DNA of 64,000 nucleotides from Parapristionchus giblindavisi (taxonomy: Eukaryota; Nematoda; Chromadorea; Rhabditida; Diplogasteridae). The DNA lies in NCBI GenBank assembly GCA_943737045.1, contig CALSFV010000092.1, forward strand, positions 124,001 through 188,000, given 5' to 3'. Under the pieces are notes generated by a model that was given only the letters and a program-made list of their open reading frames with translations, was not told where the DNA came from and did no database searches. The translations under genes and the position numbers were made by a program. Below, piece after piece: positions 33,641 to 44,660 of the stretch (position 1 is the stretch's first letter; each line of letters begins with the position of its first letter).

Positions 33641-33973
33641 CACGGCGGCTCAATGATAGTAACTAAGAAGCTCTTGCCGGAGAAAGAAAGTATCGCAAAC
33701 TGAGTGATGATAAGCACTAAAACATCTAGGTTCTCCCAGCGCGAAAGTTGACTACGGTATATCTGGGCGCTCGCTTCTGACTAGGCCTATCATCGAGTTT
33801 TACGATTCGCGAGACATGCCGATATGGTTTAATGGGTAGAGCTTTTGTGTATCTATCCGAACCTCGTAGGTTCGAATCCCGCCCAGTGCAAATCAACTTT
33901 GCCGATTTTTCGTAATGCAAGAGGCTTCAAGCCAAAGTTAAATGTAGGGATTTCTCTTCATTGAACCGCCGTG
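33641..33973 (+). mobile_element. TIR element carrying a tRNA-like promoter, copy 2
   Basis: 333 bp. Ends CACGGCGGCTCAATGA and TCATTGAACCGCCGTG. L1 shows the empty site (CCATATATTGTTATTG near 4690). Comparison gives a 3-bp duplication TTG (33638-33640 and 33974-33976). A CAC terminus with 3-bp duplication recalls CACTA-type transposons; that placement is inference. Confidence 0.9.
33818..33889 (+). other. tRNA-like sequence with perfect A and B boxes
   Basis: Box A TGGTTTAATGG (33825-33835) and box B GGTTCGAATCC (33869-33879). The two copies differ at many positions yet both boxes still match consensus. Confidence 0.75.
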
Positions 33974-34564
33974 TTGTTATTGTCTTTTGGATAATGAGTT
34001 ACTCAAAAGTGTTTTGAATTTTGTTTTTGTTTTTACATTAAAATTACTTTTTGATAATATTGGCTATTCAGCTCGAAAATCTTTTTCGATTTTGTTTTAA
34101 TCTTTACTACTGCATGAGAATAGTACCTGGTGATTCGGCGTAGCATGGTTGTATAATAGTGGGATGGCATGGTTTTGTTTGTTTGATATAGACACTCGTG
34201 AGCATATTGTAGTTCGGCTATGATACTGATTTTACTAATATTAACCTGACTGTGAGAACATTCTTTGGGAAATTAATGTTGTTGATTGAATTTTATGGGT
34301 TTATATAATCATTGAATTCATGGAACGCTGATTTTAAATCTCACTTTTGTTCAAAAGTTGAGAATAACAGAGAAAACTCCACGTTTTATTTTTCTTTTCA
34401 TAACTTTGTATTAAATTTGCATTACTTTCTGATACTATTGGTGATCTTTACCGTCTATGCTGCTCGAAAATCCATTTCCACTTTCGTTTTGAACTTGAGA
34501 ATAGTACCTGGTGATTCGGCGTAGTATGGTGGTATAATAGTGTGGTGGCAGGGTTTGTTTCTTT

Positions 34565-34840
34565 TGTGGTGTTACATTTTCAAAACGGGCGCACGCCGTC
34601 CTTCGAAATAGTGTTACATTCGGAAACGTCAACTTTGATTTTGAAGTATTTTGGGTCCCAAGCGGAAAACCCTTATTGTCAATTGGGATACGGTAAGAAG
34701 TTACCGTAACCATGGATCAATAATGGCTGACTACCGTAACCTTTTACAGTAATTTCATGATCCATCAGGGTTTTCCACTCGAGACCGAAAACACTTCAAA
34801 TTTCAAGTTGACGGAGACGTTTTGAAAATGTAACACCACA
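34565..34840. mobile_element. Palindromic TIR element, TGTGGTGTTACATTTTC family
   Basis: 276 bp, mostly self-complementary. L1 has the empty site near 4912, giving a 3-bp TTT duplication. The inner part (GGGTTTTCC... and GTTACCGTAACC) is shared with the element at 53299-53950. Confidence 0.85.
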
Positions 34841-34964
34841 TTTGATACCCGTTATTTACGTAGAACTACTTTTATTGTATTTGGCACATCTGATTTAATG
34901 CTGGTATTATGTTGAATTCGATAATACTCTACGGTAGATCAATTTTATTGATTGTCTTTTTGAG

Positions 34965-35050
34965 GTCCACTGGAGAGAGATCTGTTCGACTAAGATGAGA
35001 TGGATCTACGAAAGACGGGCGCACTAGAGAGCAGTCTGTGGGAGATCAAG
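34965..35050 (+). pseudogene. NOC4-like exon B copy with a stop
   Basis: Same GAC TAA stop as 5248-5333, inherited by duplication. Confidence 0.75.
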
Positions 35051-35564
35051 GTATTGATTTTTATGGATTTGTTTAACTATTGATTGATTTCGTGGGAAAT
35101 TAGACTTGCCATCACACTTTCGGAGATCTATATGGCATATACCGGCTCTTATTTTGTGTTGGGATAGGCTCACCTGGTTGGCTGGACCTGGTGATTTGGC
35201 GTAGCATAGGGTTATTATAGAGAGGTGACATCGTTCCTTTCCTCGATTTCATGACGTAACGTAGAACTACACTTATCATGTGATTTAGTGCTAATATTGT
35301 GTTGACTTTGAGCCATATTTTTATTGAGTTATTTAATCATGAATTTCAATGGATATTTAGCTACGATTTGAGATCTTACTTTCTGTTCAAAAGTTGCGAA
35401 AAGAAAAGAAAAAAAGGAGAAAAATTCCTAGTTTTACTCACTCTTTCGCCTTTTTTATTTATCTTTTCGTAACTTTACATCAAAATTGCATTGTGATTTG
35501 GTGTAGCATGGTGGTATAATAGAGGGGTGGCATCGTTTGCTTCTTCGATCATCTCCTTTATCGG

Positions 35565-36214
35565 GGGGCGCCCGTTTCGGCAACGCCCGTTTCGGCAACG
35601 AGTTATAAATCGGTTGGGAGAAGGTCTATGGAAACAAAAGTTGTATGATTGTTATCAGTAGTGGTGTACGGTATGGCGCTACAGTAACCGTCGGGAATCG
35701 TGAACTGATTTTTTTAGTCGACCCATGACCCGGGGTTCATGGTTGAAAATGGCCAAAGTCGAAAAATTCATGATGACCAGAGATCAAATACTAGTTGCAA
35801 TTATATCAATAGTGAGCCAACTTTTATCTTTCTAGATACCGTAACCCGTACTACCGTAATCTAGCTACCGTAACCTGCAAGAATATGGCCAAATGCACTT
35901 CAAATCCCGGTTTGATTACGGTAGTTCGGGTTACGGTAACCAGAAAGATAAAAGTTGGCTCACTATTGATATTATGGTAACTAGTATTTGGTCTCGGAGT
36001 ATCATGAATTTTTCGACTTTGGCCATTTTCAACCATGAACCCCGGGTCATGGGTCGACTAAAAAAAATCAGTTCACGATTCCCGGCGGTTACGGTAGCAC
36101 CATACCGTACACCACTACTGATAACAATCATACAACTTTTGTTTCCATAGACCTTCTCCCAACCGATTTATAACTCGTTGCCGAAACGGGCGTTGCCGAA
36201 ACGGGCGCCCCCCC
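35565..36214. mobile_element. 650-bp foldback element, CGCCCGTTTCGGCAACG ends
   Basis: Arms of about 310 bp are reverse complements, each tip with two copies of GCCCGTTTCGGCAACG. The duplication CTTTATCGG (about 9 bp) is at 35556-35564 and 36215-36223. L1 has the empty site at about 5921-5929. No protein is encoded. Confidence 0.9.
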
Positions 36215-36848
36215 CTTTATCGGTCTCCATCCCGATCTCTGATTATCTACTGATCTGCTGTTTCTATTGCGAGTACGATGTGCCTATGTTTTGATTTGTA
36301 GACTAAAAAAATAAGGGAAGCATTTCATTTGACAAGGTAGCAATCAGATGAAAATAGTTTTTATGTACAGTATTTGACTCAATTTGGTAATAACAAAGCT
36401 CAAAACCTAGCACACTTACGAATCTGTTGGAATAAATGCTTAAATTTTCTTTCGTTTTGACTGAATAGTGGATTGGGTTATGATATAGAAAGGATAGATA
36501 TTCGCTGGTTTACGGTAGAGGAGGGGTACGGTAGGTGTTGGCTGGATTACGGACAGGTGAGGGATGGTCTCGGGTATCGGTTGGTTTCAAGTTGAAAATA
36601 ATAAAACATAACTTTGAAAACCAGGTGAATCGCTGTCAAATGTTTGCTAAATATGACCACTTTATCAGCTAGAACTTGATTTATTGTCAGCGCAATGATG
36701 CATGTTAACGGGGATAATGGATTAGCATGTTTCTACTACACACAATTCCGTTGTGATCTTGAATCGATCGATAATCTGATTTAGTGCTAATATTATGTTG
36801 ACTTCGACAACGGTATGGTACATCAGTATTATTAGTTGTCTTTTTGAG

Positions 36849-36934
36849 GTCCACTGGAGAGTGATCCATTCGACGAAGATGAGATGGATCTACGAAAGAC
36901 GGGAGCACTAGAGAGGAGTCTGTGGGAGATCAAG
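36849..36934 (+). pseudogene. NOC4-like exon B, open copy
   Basis: Same 86-nt exon as 6556-6641, open and with both splice signals. Confidence 0.72.
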
Positions 36935-37043
36935 GTATTGATTTTTTTTGGGTTTTTTAACTATTGATTGATTTCGTGGAAAATGAGACTTTCCATCACA
37001 CTTTCGGAGTGAATCTTCACACTCTCTCTCTGCTCTTTTGATT

Positions 37044-37237
37044 CATACGTGGGCGACATTGTCGCTAGCGGCAATACCCACCCGATTTAGGCACCAAACC
37101 CACTCGATTTAGCCAAAATTCACTGAAAAATTGAAAACGATTTGGGCAAAATTCACTCGAAAATGAAATTTTTGTGTCAAACATACTCGATTTTGGCACC
37201 TGACCCACCCGATTTTAATTTTCAACGGCAATGTTTG
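37044..37237. mobile_element. hAT-like MITE, CATACGTGGGC family
   Basis: Perfect 8-bp duplication TTTTGATT at 37036-37043 and 37238-37245. L1 shows the empty site near 6745. The 3' end is degenerate (CAATGTTTG). Confidence 0.9.
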
Positions 37238-37792
37238 TTTTGATTTCAAGGATGCAAGCGGGGGAGAAGGTAGTCCAACATATTATTGATTGATTAGTTT
37301 TGATAATATAGTCAGTTCGCGATAGGTACAGTAATCAATGGCAACCGTATTCTAATCGATTCGCGCTTGCATTATGACATGAAGATCATAGATAGAACGT
37401 ATCTCTTCTTGGTTACTAGTTATCTCCATACGTGGATAGGGTTGAGGATTGATGTAGGCAGTTTGCCATTTGCCACCCAAAAGAATATTAAAGAGAGAGG
37501 TTACGCTCCCTTTAACTCATAGTCAATACCACTATTTTAGAAAATGTGTTCAATCAAATGCGCAGATTAAACAAAAGTGCCGAGGCATTGTGTCAGTGAT
37601 GGGAATTTTGCAGGGTCCCATACACGTAGCACACTCACCTATTGGTGTTTCTACCTCGTTTCAGTCTCTTTTCCTCTTGTTTCAACCTATTCGTGATTGT
37701 TGAATTGAGCCTGTGAGATGCGCGTTTCACACTTGGTATATGAATCAGATACTTGGTCCTACTCTCGTTCTGCTTTTTCACCATAATTATAT

Positions 37793-37977
37793 ATTATATT
37801 ATATTTATCGACATGCTCAGCATGAAACAATACAGGTTTAAAAAACAGAAACAATGGATAACTGAATACTCTCGACATAGCTAGATGATTGAAAGAGGGT
37901 AATATTGGGCAAGATACTTGAGGAAAGAAAGGATAGAGAATGGGCGGATCTCTCATTGATGGGACCATCCCTCGCAC
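37793..37977 (-). mobile_element. LINE 3' end fragment
   Basis: Copy of 7293-7490. The L2 duplication ends inside it. Confidence 0.7.
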
Positions 37978-38209
37978 GTGTCATTAGTCCGATGAATAGC
38001 TTGAATTGATGAGATCGAGCAGGACTTGAATGGAAACATTACATTTTTGTTACGATATGGATTACGGTATTACGGTAGATCGTGTAGGGTTACGGTATTT
38101 GGTAGGGAGGATTGTTCTGGTGCGACATGGATATTGATGTAAATGATTTTTAAATCATTCATGAGCTTTGTTTGTGGAAAAATCGATAATGATCCTATTA
38201 TGATATCAG

Positions 38210-38824
38210 GCCGTCACCGTACCGAGCATTGGGAGGGCGCACAGACCTCAGGCAGACTGATCGGAGAGAACATGACCGGAGGCGCCAAAGCACTCTGGTG
38301 AGTGATCTTTGAACTTTGATCTTTATATTGATCTTTGATCTCTCTATCATAAACTGATTTTATTCTTCTAGTAAACGGGTAACAAGTACGACAAAGGTGT
38401 TGTGTTTTACATGAAGGACGATAAGATTGTCGGCGTCTTGATGGTGAATCTGATAAGTGGAGGTATCGATGTGGCGAGGTACGGTAGATGCACCATTGTT
38501 GATTATCGTGAACTGACTAGCTTATGTAGTGTTTAAAAATCGACAAAAGAAACGAAACGAAAAATTGCGAGTGAATGTACAAAATTGAAAAGTTTTCTTC
38601 TCATTTCACAACTTTGAACATAGTATTATACCATGGTAATAATTAATTAAGTAATTAAAATTCTATTCACGATGAAATTAAAATTTTAAGTTATTTATTA
38701 AATATTTACCTTTTCCGGAAGATTGATAGATGATGGAAAGGCTGGTATGGATATGAAGGAGGTAGCGAAACTGTTCACCCTCTACGATAATCATGTTTCC
38801 GATGAAGAAAAGAAGAATGAATAG
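38210..38824 (+). pseudogene. AIFM1: Apoptosis-inducing factor (AIFM1) C-terminal fragment
   Basis: Three exon-like blocks resemble the C-terminus of the mitochondrial flavoprotein AIF. Block 1 (38210-38297, after ATATCAG, donor GTGAGT) reads SGRLIGENMTGGAKALW, close to the conserved SGRLAGENMTG motif. Block 2 (about 38381-38478, donor GTACGG) reads YDKGVVFYMKDDKIVGVL. Block 3 (38722-38824) joins in phase to block 2 and reads LIDDGKAGMDMKEVAKLF, ending in TAG. The exon holding the conserved WSDLG stretch between blocks 1 and 2 is missing. Using the only good acceptor before block 2 (TTCTAG, 38371) puts a TAA in frame. No FAD/NAD-binding exons are seen upstream. It is therefore a 3' gene fragment, probably dead. 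Homology is firm, function unlikely. Confidence 0.78.
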
Positions 38825-39248
38825 ATTGATCTTTGATCTTTCCTTAATTTGTTTCTAGTCTGTTATATTCATTGTTACGTGATTCATCGATTTTAAATCG
38901 AATCTTTCAGAAATTATTAAATATCAATCGTCGTTTTTAGATTGTGTCAGAGTAGTTCTGTTGTTTTTGTTTTCGTCATTTTACAATTATTTCCTTGTTG
39001 TAATAGATATAAATATGAATGAGTAAAAGTGCAACTCCATTATTTGTGTGGAATTATTACTAGGCTTGGCCATGTACACTCGTTATAACGAACGGGACAT
39101 AACAAAACGAAGAAGATAATCATTCTCCCTTGATCCCGTCTGTGTATATCAAACCATCTACATACAGTATGGTCAACGAGTATTCCGATTTCAAGCTCCG
39201 CCCCTTTCCGGATAGCTCAATGTATATAGCGATGCAGACTCCGCCCAT

Positions 39249-39500
39249 TTAACAGCGCGGGGATGGATACCTCGAAAACACTTTCCTCCAACGACCCTTG
39301 GCCTCCAAAACAAACGCGACGGACAAACACTTTATAACGAAAAATCGAAACGGAGCCAGTCTCCGTGGACGGAGAGTATAAGCGTGTGCTTGATCATCCA
39401 AAGCTTGCTGTCCATGGACCACGAAGTTGAATCCGGGAAGCAGGGCTGTCCAGAAGAGAAAGTTCAAGTAATCCCCCGTCTGGTCATCCATACGAGCGGT
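39249..39500 (-). other. Exon-like open stretch, unknown
   Basis: A minus-strand frame of about 80 codons reading RMDDQTGDYLNFLFW, then GFNFVVHGQQALDDQAHAY. The composition looks protein-like, but no family is recognised and no clear splice signals border it. It lies in the repeat-poor interval beside the RPL8 remnant. Confidence 0.25.
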
Positions 39501-39849
39501 AAGATTCCTGAAGAGATAGTTTCACGTGATACAGATATAAAATAGAAAGAAAGGGGCTCTTGCGAGCACGCAATCTAATGTCGATAAGGATGTCACAGAC
39601 CGGGGTACGGTAGCGCGTTCGCCTCAAGACGAAGATCGATAGCTCAGCATTGACGCTGCCAAAGCGTCAGAGTTGACGGAGGGGAGCTTCTCTTCTCCTT
39701 GAGCTGACGAACAGTGTTCACCGATGGGGCAGCCTGAAGGTGTACAATCAATAACTAGTTCGATTTAATAATGATTCTCAAGGTGAAGAGTAAAACATAC
39801 CCCGCAATCGCCCTTGCGGACAATCTGAACGAAGGCAGAGAAGGCAACG

Positions 39850-40494
39850 ACGATCAACTTGGACTCTCCAGCGAAAACGCAGATATTGGTCCGGTTGTTT
39901 CATGGTTGGGAGAGGTCATCCCCAGAGGCGCGGTCAGCTGATCTGAAAACAGGATATGTAATAAATATAAAACGAATTGCAACAGCATACGTACCACAGC
40001 ATGGAAAACAAGTGGTATACACACAACGTTTCTAGTTCTAGCAATCAATGTATAATTAGAATTTTTTAAATGTACCTTTTACTCCGTGACTACGCTTCTG
40101 GCGACGATTACAAGATGTCCAATCTGCCGATGGTTTCATCCTCCGTGAGGATATTCGACGGGGTTCATGGAGACACTTCTGAGTAGCTGTTTATCTTGGT
40201 CTTGTGGTATGCACGTCCGTCAGCCTTGTGCACGGGCTTGTCAATACCTCCACGACAGGCGACGATTCCTAAAACAAATTAAGATGATTGATGTACTTTG
40301 CAGGCGAAATATCAACATTGCTCACAATTAGTTCCCATGTACTACTAATTGTGAAGACAAAATATCAGCAAAAAACTTACCTATCATGGCGTGGTAGGCG
40401 GATTGGATGACTCCAGAGAGGATGGGCACAGGTAAGCAACGGCGGCGAAGTTTCAGAAGATTGTAACGCGCCCAGTCTCCAACCTTCTCATGAA
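39850..40494 (-). pseudogene. RPL8: Ribosomal protein L8 (uL2) pseudogene with introns
   Basis: Three minus-strand blocks match the C-terminal half of RPL8/uL2, a 60S protein at the peptidyl-transferase centre. Exon 1 (40494-40381; TTTCAG, G/GTAAGT) resembles the ASGNYA to SANRAM part, with a frameshift inside. Exon 2 (40268 to about 40075; TTTTAG acceptor) joins in phase and reads IVACRGGIDKPVHKADGRAYH, then MNPVEYPHGG after another shift, then NHRQIGHL. Exon 3 (from 39942; TTTTCAG) has a degraded version of the DAPAG...RTGR stretch. Retained introns mean it is not a processed copy. Several indels and stops make it non-functional. Confidence 0.72.
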
Positions 40495-41141
40495 CTGAAA
40501 AGAAGTTCACTGTGATATCAAAATTAACGAAACGGAAAGAAAATACAGCAAAGAGAATGCGTAAACAGCGGAGAATATTCACAAAACAGTGGAAGATAGG
40601 CATTTTAGTGGGGTAAGAAAGCACGACGAATGCATTGAAAGAACCAGGTGGAAGGGAAGATGATACAAGTTTTGTTTCCGCGAACTAGAAAAACTGATAC
40701 ACAACAGACTGTGCGAAAATCTGGGCGCGTATCGTTTTTGAGACGATTTCAATATCCGCGAAAAGAAAAGAGTAGAAAAATAGACATAGAGAATGGAAAT
40801 GGGGGAAATACAAGGGATAGAATAACAGACAGAACGGAACAAAAACACAAAACACCAAGAAAGGATGACAAAAATCTTCGGCGACAAGAAAAGAACGAAA
40901 AAGAAAGTTCCCGAAGCTTAAAACTACCGTATTTCATGCAAACTCCAATTAAGACAAATTATATTTAGAACCACCTTTCTAACTTACTGTAAGAATGAGC
41001 ATGTCGATCTGGAAAATAGTTTCGGTTTGGCCCACGGTGTGACAGAACAAGAGAAAGCGACCGGCGGAAAAATTAGAAATGACCGAATGTCTGGCGTGTC
41101 TGCACTCTAGCCTCTCTCGTGCCGTCTGGCGCTCTAGCCCC

Positions 41142-41250
41142 TGATGCACCCTGAATCGCAAGATTCTCTTACAAAATTCAGGGTTTGTGCCTGTTTCAGG
41201 GTATTTTTTCTACAAAAGTGAGGAATTGTGCGTGATTCAGGGTAATTATC
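41142..41250. repeat. Small inverted repeat around CACCCTGAATC
   Basis: GATGCACCCTGAATCGCA at the left resembles the complement of TGCGTGATTCAGGGTAA at the right, with a third CAGGGT in between. It might be a tiny MITE. Weak. Confidence 0.35.
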
Positions 41251-41451
41251 TCCAAGGAGGGAATTTAAAATTTATATTTATTTTAAACATTTTTATTTTT
41301 CTAATTTTTAAATTATTTTTGTAAATGTTTTAAACTTTGTAATCAACTTTCAGGATAAATACAGCTTGTTTTATCAGCTTGAAAAACTAATAACATTTTT
41401 TTATTTATTATAGTCATTATTACCTATTAAAGTAAGCTATTTTCACAGTGT

Positions 41452-41563
41452 TTATAGTCTGAAAATGTTGTCCTTGATTATGCCATAGATTATGAAGAGT
41501 TCGTCATAATCTTTATCGGTCAGAGACGTTTGCGTATTTAAAAGATCATCGGTGACAAAATTA
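41452..41563 (-). other. Possible 3'-terminal exon, unknown gene
   Basis: A minus-strand open stretch after GAAG: NFVTDDLLNTQTSLTDKD, then YDELFIIYGIIKDNIF, ending in TAA. AATAAA follows 43-48 bases later (41404-41409, minus), a plausible poly(A) signal. No upstream exon was found, and the family is unknown. Confidence 0.3.
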
Positions 41564-41569
41564 CTTCAA

Positions 41570-43090
41570 ACTTGGGTAATACATGATTCATATATCTACG
41601 GAAGCAAAATAAAATCAAAGAAAACAAAGAAAATCCCGAGAAAATTGATTGCGAAAATTTGGAATTTATTGAAATCAGTGAACTCTTACACAGAAATGCC
41701 TTAGCAGCGTTTTTGGCTCTCAGAACACGGTAGCTCCCTAAAACTCTGCGTCTCTAACCATTCCGCCGGTCGGTGTGTCACACCGTGATGGCCTGTTTAT
41801 TTTCCATTCTTTTATCATTATTCGCTTCTTTGATTGATTAGTCTTCACTATATTATACGTACATTATATGTTTACTACCTATTCGAGTCAATAGCCGCCA
41901 AAGAACCACAAAACTAAACGTATCTTTCTTTTTTTGATTCCGCACTTTCTTTAGCGCATTTCTAGTTGTTTTGTTCACTTTTGTCTAGTCAATGAAGGAA
42001 GAATAACGGCCAGTTAGCTATTCTAGTATATTCTCGTCTCGTTATCCTTTTTTCATCCACTGTTCCTCGTTGCATCCACCTTTAATCTGAACGAGAAACT
42101 CTTTTATACTGACAGTTTCATCCAGAAATCGTCGTTTTATCACGTGGGACAAGCCCGCTTTTTACTTATACTTGCCGTATAAATCAACATATAAAGATTT
42201 CAGTTCAGGCACGGTTTAGTCAGAATGTCATGATTCGCCTCAATGCGAGGAACTCCACGTTATCCAGTATACCTTCTCCACGCCTTTTACTCCTCATAAG
42301 GTGACAACGATTATCAATTAATTTCGCTCTATCTTTTATAAATTAACGATGAAGTAGTCCGATTTCGTTATTTTATTTTATATCCACCTATTTTCTCCTT
42401 TTTGAACGATCGATAATGTATTGTAGGGTTAATTAAGAAGATCTTCTACATCTATTAGCCTGTGACTAACGTACTCCTGTTTACGTCTCTATCTCTGCCA
42501 CGGACGGGACAAAGGCGGGTCAGCAAATTGCCGCACACTATATGCACGCCACCGCGCGTTTTAGGAACCCCTAATTCACAGATGCGGAATTATTTTTGTT
42601 TCTTCAAAATTTTGTAGTTTCATGAATTTATTTCGCTTAAATCTTTGATGAGGGTGAACACTGAAACAATCTAAATTGTATTGGAAAAAATAGAGAAGAA
42701 ATAAGAGTATTGGCAATACGAAGTTTGCTAAATGCAGTGAAAAGTCCTATATTTCGTTATGTCGCGGAATCTCTGTGAATACGACTTTTATTAACATTTT
42801 GCATATTCAAATATCTTACAGACCTATGGTTCCGTCTGTCGCGTTGACAAAAGCTATCAGCTAGCTCTCACGACTACGAAATTAATTATTTTTGAATTTA
42901 TTCAGTACGATTTGTTTGCTAATTTACGAACATTTTTGAAAATTCCGCCTCTAGAGTTGCGTTTCTGCATTTAGCAATGCCGCCTAATACCGTAGTTTTT
43001 TTGAACTTTGATGTGCATGTGGCAAAAGGGGCGTACGTCCTTTTGGCTTGTGTGTCCCGTCCGTGCTGCCAGCTGTTCACATGGTAGGAA
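41570..43090. other. No recognisable feature
   Basis: Unlike the rest of the window, this stretch shows no copies of the local repeats and no convincing reading frame. I see nothing in it that I can name. Confidence 0.5.
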
Positions 43091-43103
43091 CCTTTTCCCC
43101 AAT

Positions 43104-43296
43104 CATACATTGCCATACCCTCGCAGTGCGAGGATTGACCCACTATATAAGGCCCATTTTAGGCCACTTGATAAAAAAATTAAGCTAAAAATGACGATTT
43201 TTAGGCGAAAATAACGAATTTTGTGTATCAACCCACTATATTTCGAGAATTGACCCACTATATAAAAATAGACGGCGAGGGTACCGAAAATGTATG
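43104..43296. mobile_element. Mutator-like MITE
   Basis: 193 bp; perfect 9-bp duplication TTCCCCAAT at 43095-43103 and 43297-43305. Confidence 0.92.
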
Positions 43297-44238
43297 TTCC
43301 CCAATAATCAGTAAGTTACCGCGTAATTACCAATCGACTTTTCCCCGAATATATATATGGTTATTGATTGTTTATATTGCGTCTTTATCGATCAAATGTG
43401 GAAACATTTAACATTCACAATATCTTGTCTAATCTGTCTTCTTCCTCTAAGTTGGATTTATTCGGTTGAGTCTCTTATGCTGCCAGTTACGACAGTCTAC
43501 ACAATCTGCATTAGATGCCCATTTCCCTGGTAGTGATGATGACGTCACTGATAGTGGAAGGCGAATAGTATATGTCAGCAATTTTAAAATTAATTGTGCA
43601 ACCTATCCTTGTTCTAGCTACATAACATCAATGAGTTTATATTATTATAACGCGCAAAAAACGTCATTCTATAGGGCAAGTGATGTTTTCATCGTTCTTT
43701 TTTTTGTATTTTCTATTCGGATATTGATATTTGTATCACAAAATGCCTGAAACGTTGTATACGACGGTAAGTTGCTTGGCAAAAATGCACCTTTGAAATT
43801 ATGCTGAAAACCTTCTGTTCGCTTGTTTGGGAGCTATTTATTGATTGATTCTGCTATTGAATGATCGCATATTTGTCTGATGGGTTATTCTAAAATATAT
43901 TGATCTTTGACCTTTGATCTCCCATGTGTATTACTGCTATGGTAGATCAGATATGACTGAATCATTGAATATTCAGTTCATTTCTCGATCTCTGTTATCA
44001 GTTTACACTGTATTTCATTTCCCTTTTGGTCTTTGAACCCCCAAACCGTACACCGATCGCTAAAGATCAAAGGTCATATTGTGGAATAAGCGAGGAAGAC
44101 GTGTGTAGTATGGAATAACTGTTGTTAAACAGTTGTTAAAGATTGTCGATTTTATTAATTTTTGTATATCTTGGTTACGGTACGTTGTTGACGTTACAGT
44201 ATATTGTTGAGGTGATTTCCGATCATGATCAACTCTCC

Positions 44239-44505
44239 GTCCTTCCAGAGTATCTGTCCAAGCATGCGAATAAGGAGATGAACAAGGTGTGGTATACGGA
44301 GTTCAAAACTAGCGAAAGGAACATACATTACCATACCCTCGCAGTGCGTGGACCCACTATTTAAGGCCCATTTTAGGCCACTTGATAAAAAATTAGGCTA
44401 AAAATGTCAATTTTTAAGCGAAAATAACGAATCCGTACTTCCAGAGTATCTGTCCAAGCATGCGAATGAGGAGATGACCAAGGTGTGGTATAGGGAGTTC
44501 AAAAG
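44239..44505 (+). repeat. Local duplication around a MITE fragment
   Basis: CCGTCCTTCCAGAGTATCTG occurs at about 44238 and, as CCGTACTTCC..., at about 44431, each followed by the same 60-70 bases. A partial Mutator-like MITE (44325-44431) lies between. Confidence 0.7.
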
Positions 44506-44575
44506 TAACGAAAGGAAAAGAAACAGTGGTGTCCGCTGAAATTGGTGTCTTAAACAACTAATCAATATTTCACAG

Positions 44576-44660
44576 GTCCGACGGTCAGGAAGGTTCACCT
44601 CCGTCTTCTATTGTCACACACACCGTTCACTGTGCCTGAGACCTACAATGAAGTAGTACT
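44576..44660 (+). pseudogene. Exon-like block, unknown gene (segment B)
   Basis: From TTCACAG to ACT/GTAAGG, open in one frame: PTVRKVHLRLLLSHTPFTVP, then ETYNEVV. Segment A has the same block split by the MITE at 12679. Family unknown. Confidence 0.35.

Larger units (their letters stand above)
30411..37977 (+). repeat. Segmental duplication copy L2
   Basis: Its first part (30411-33540) matches L3 (59365-62340). From 31898 on it matches L1. Its own insertions are at 31509, 33641, 34565, 35565 and 37044. Confidence 0.9.

Noticed and set aside
39249..39945. A second complete gene next to RPL8
   Set aside because: Open stretches exist but no family, start or consistent splice sites; only the RPL8 exon 3 remnant can be argued.
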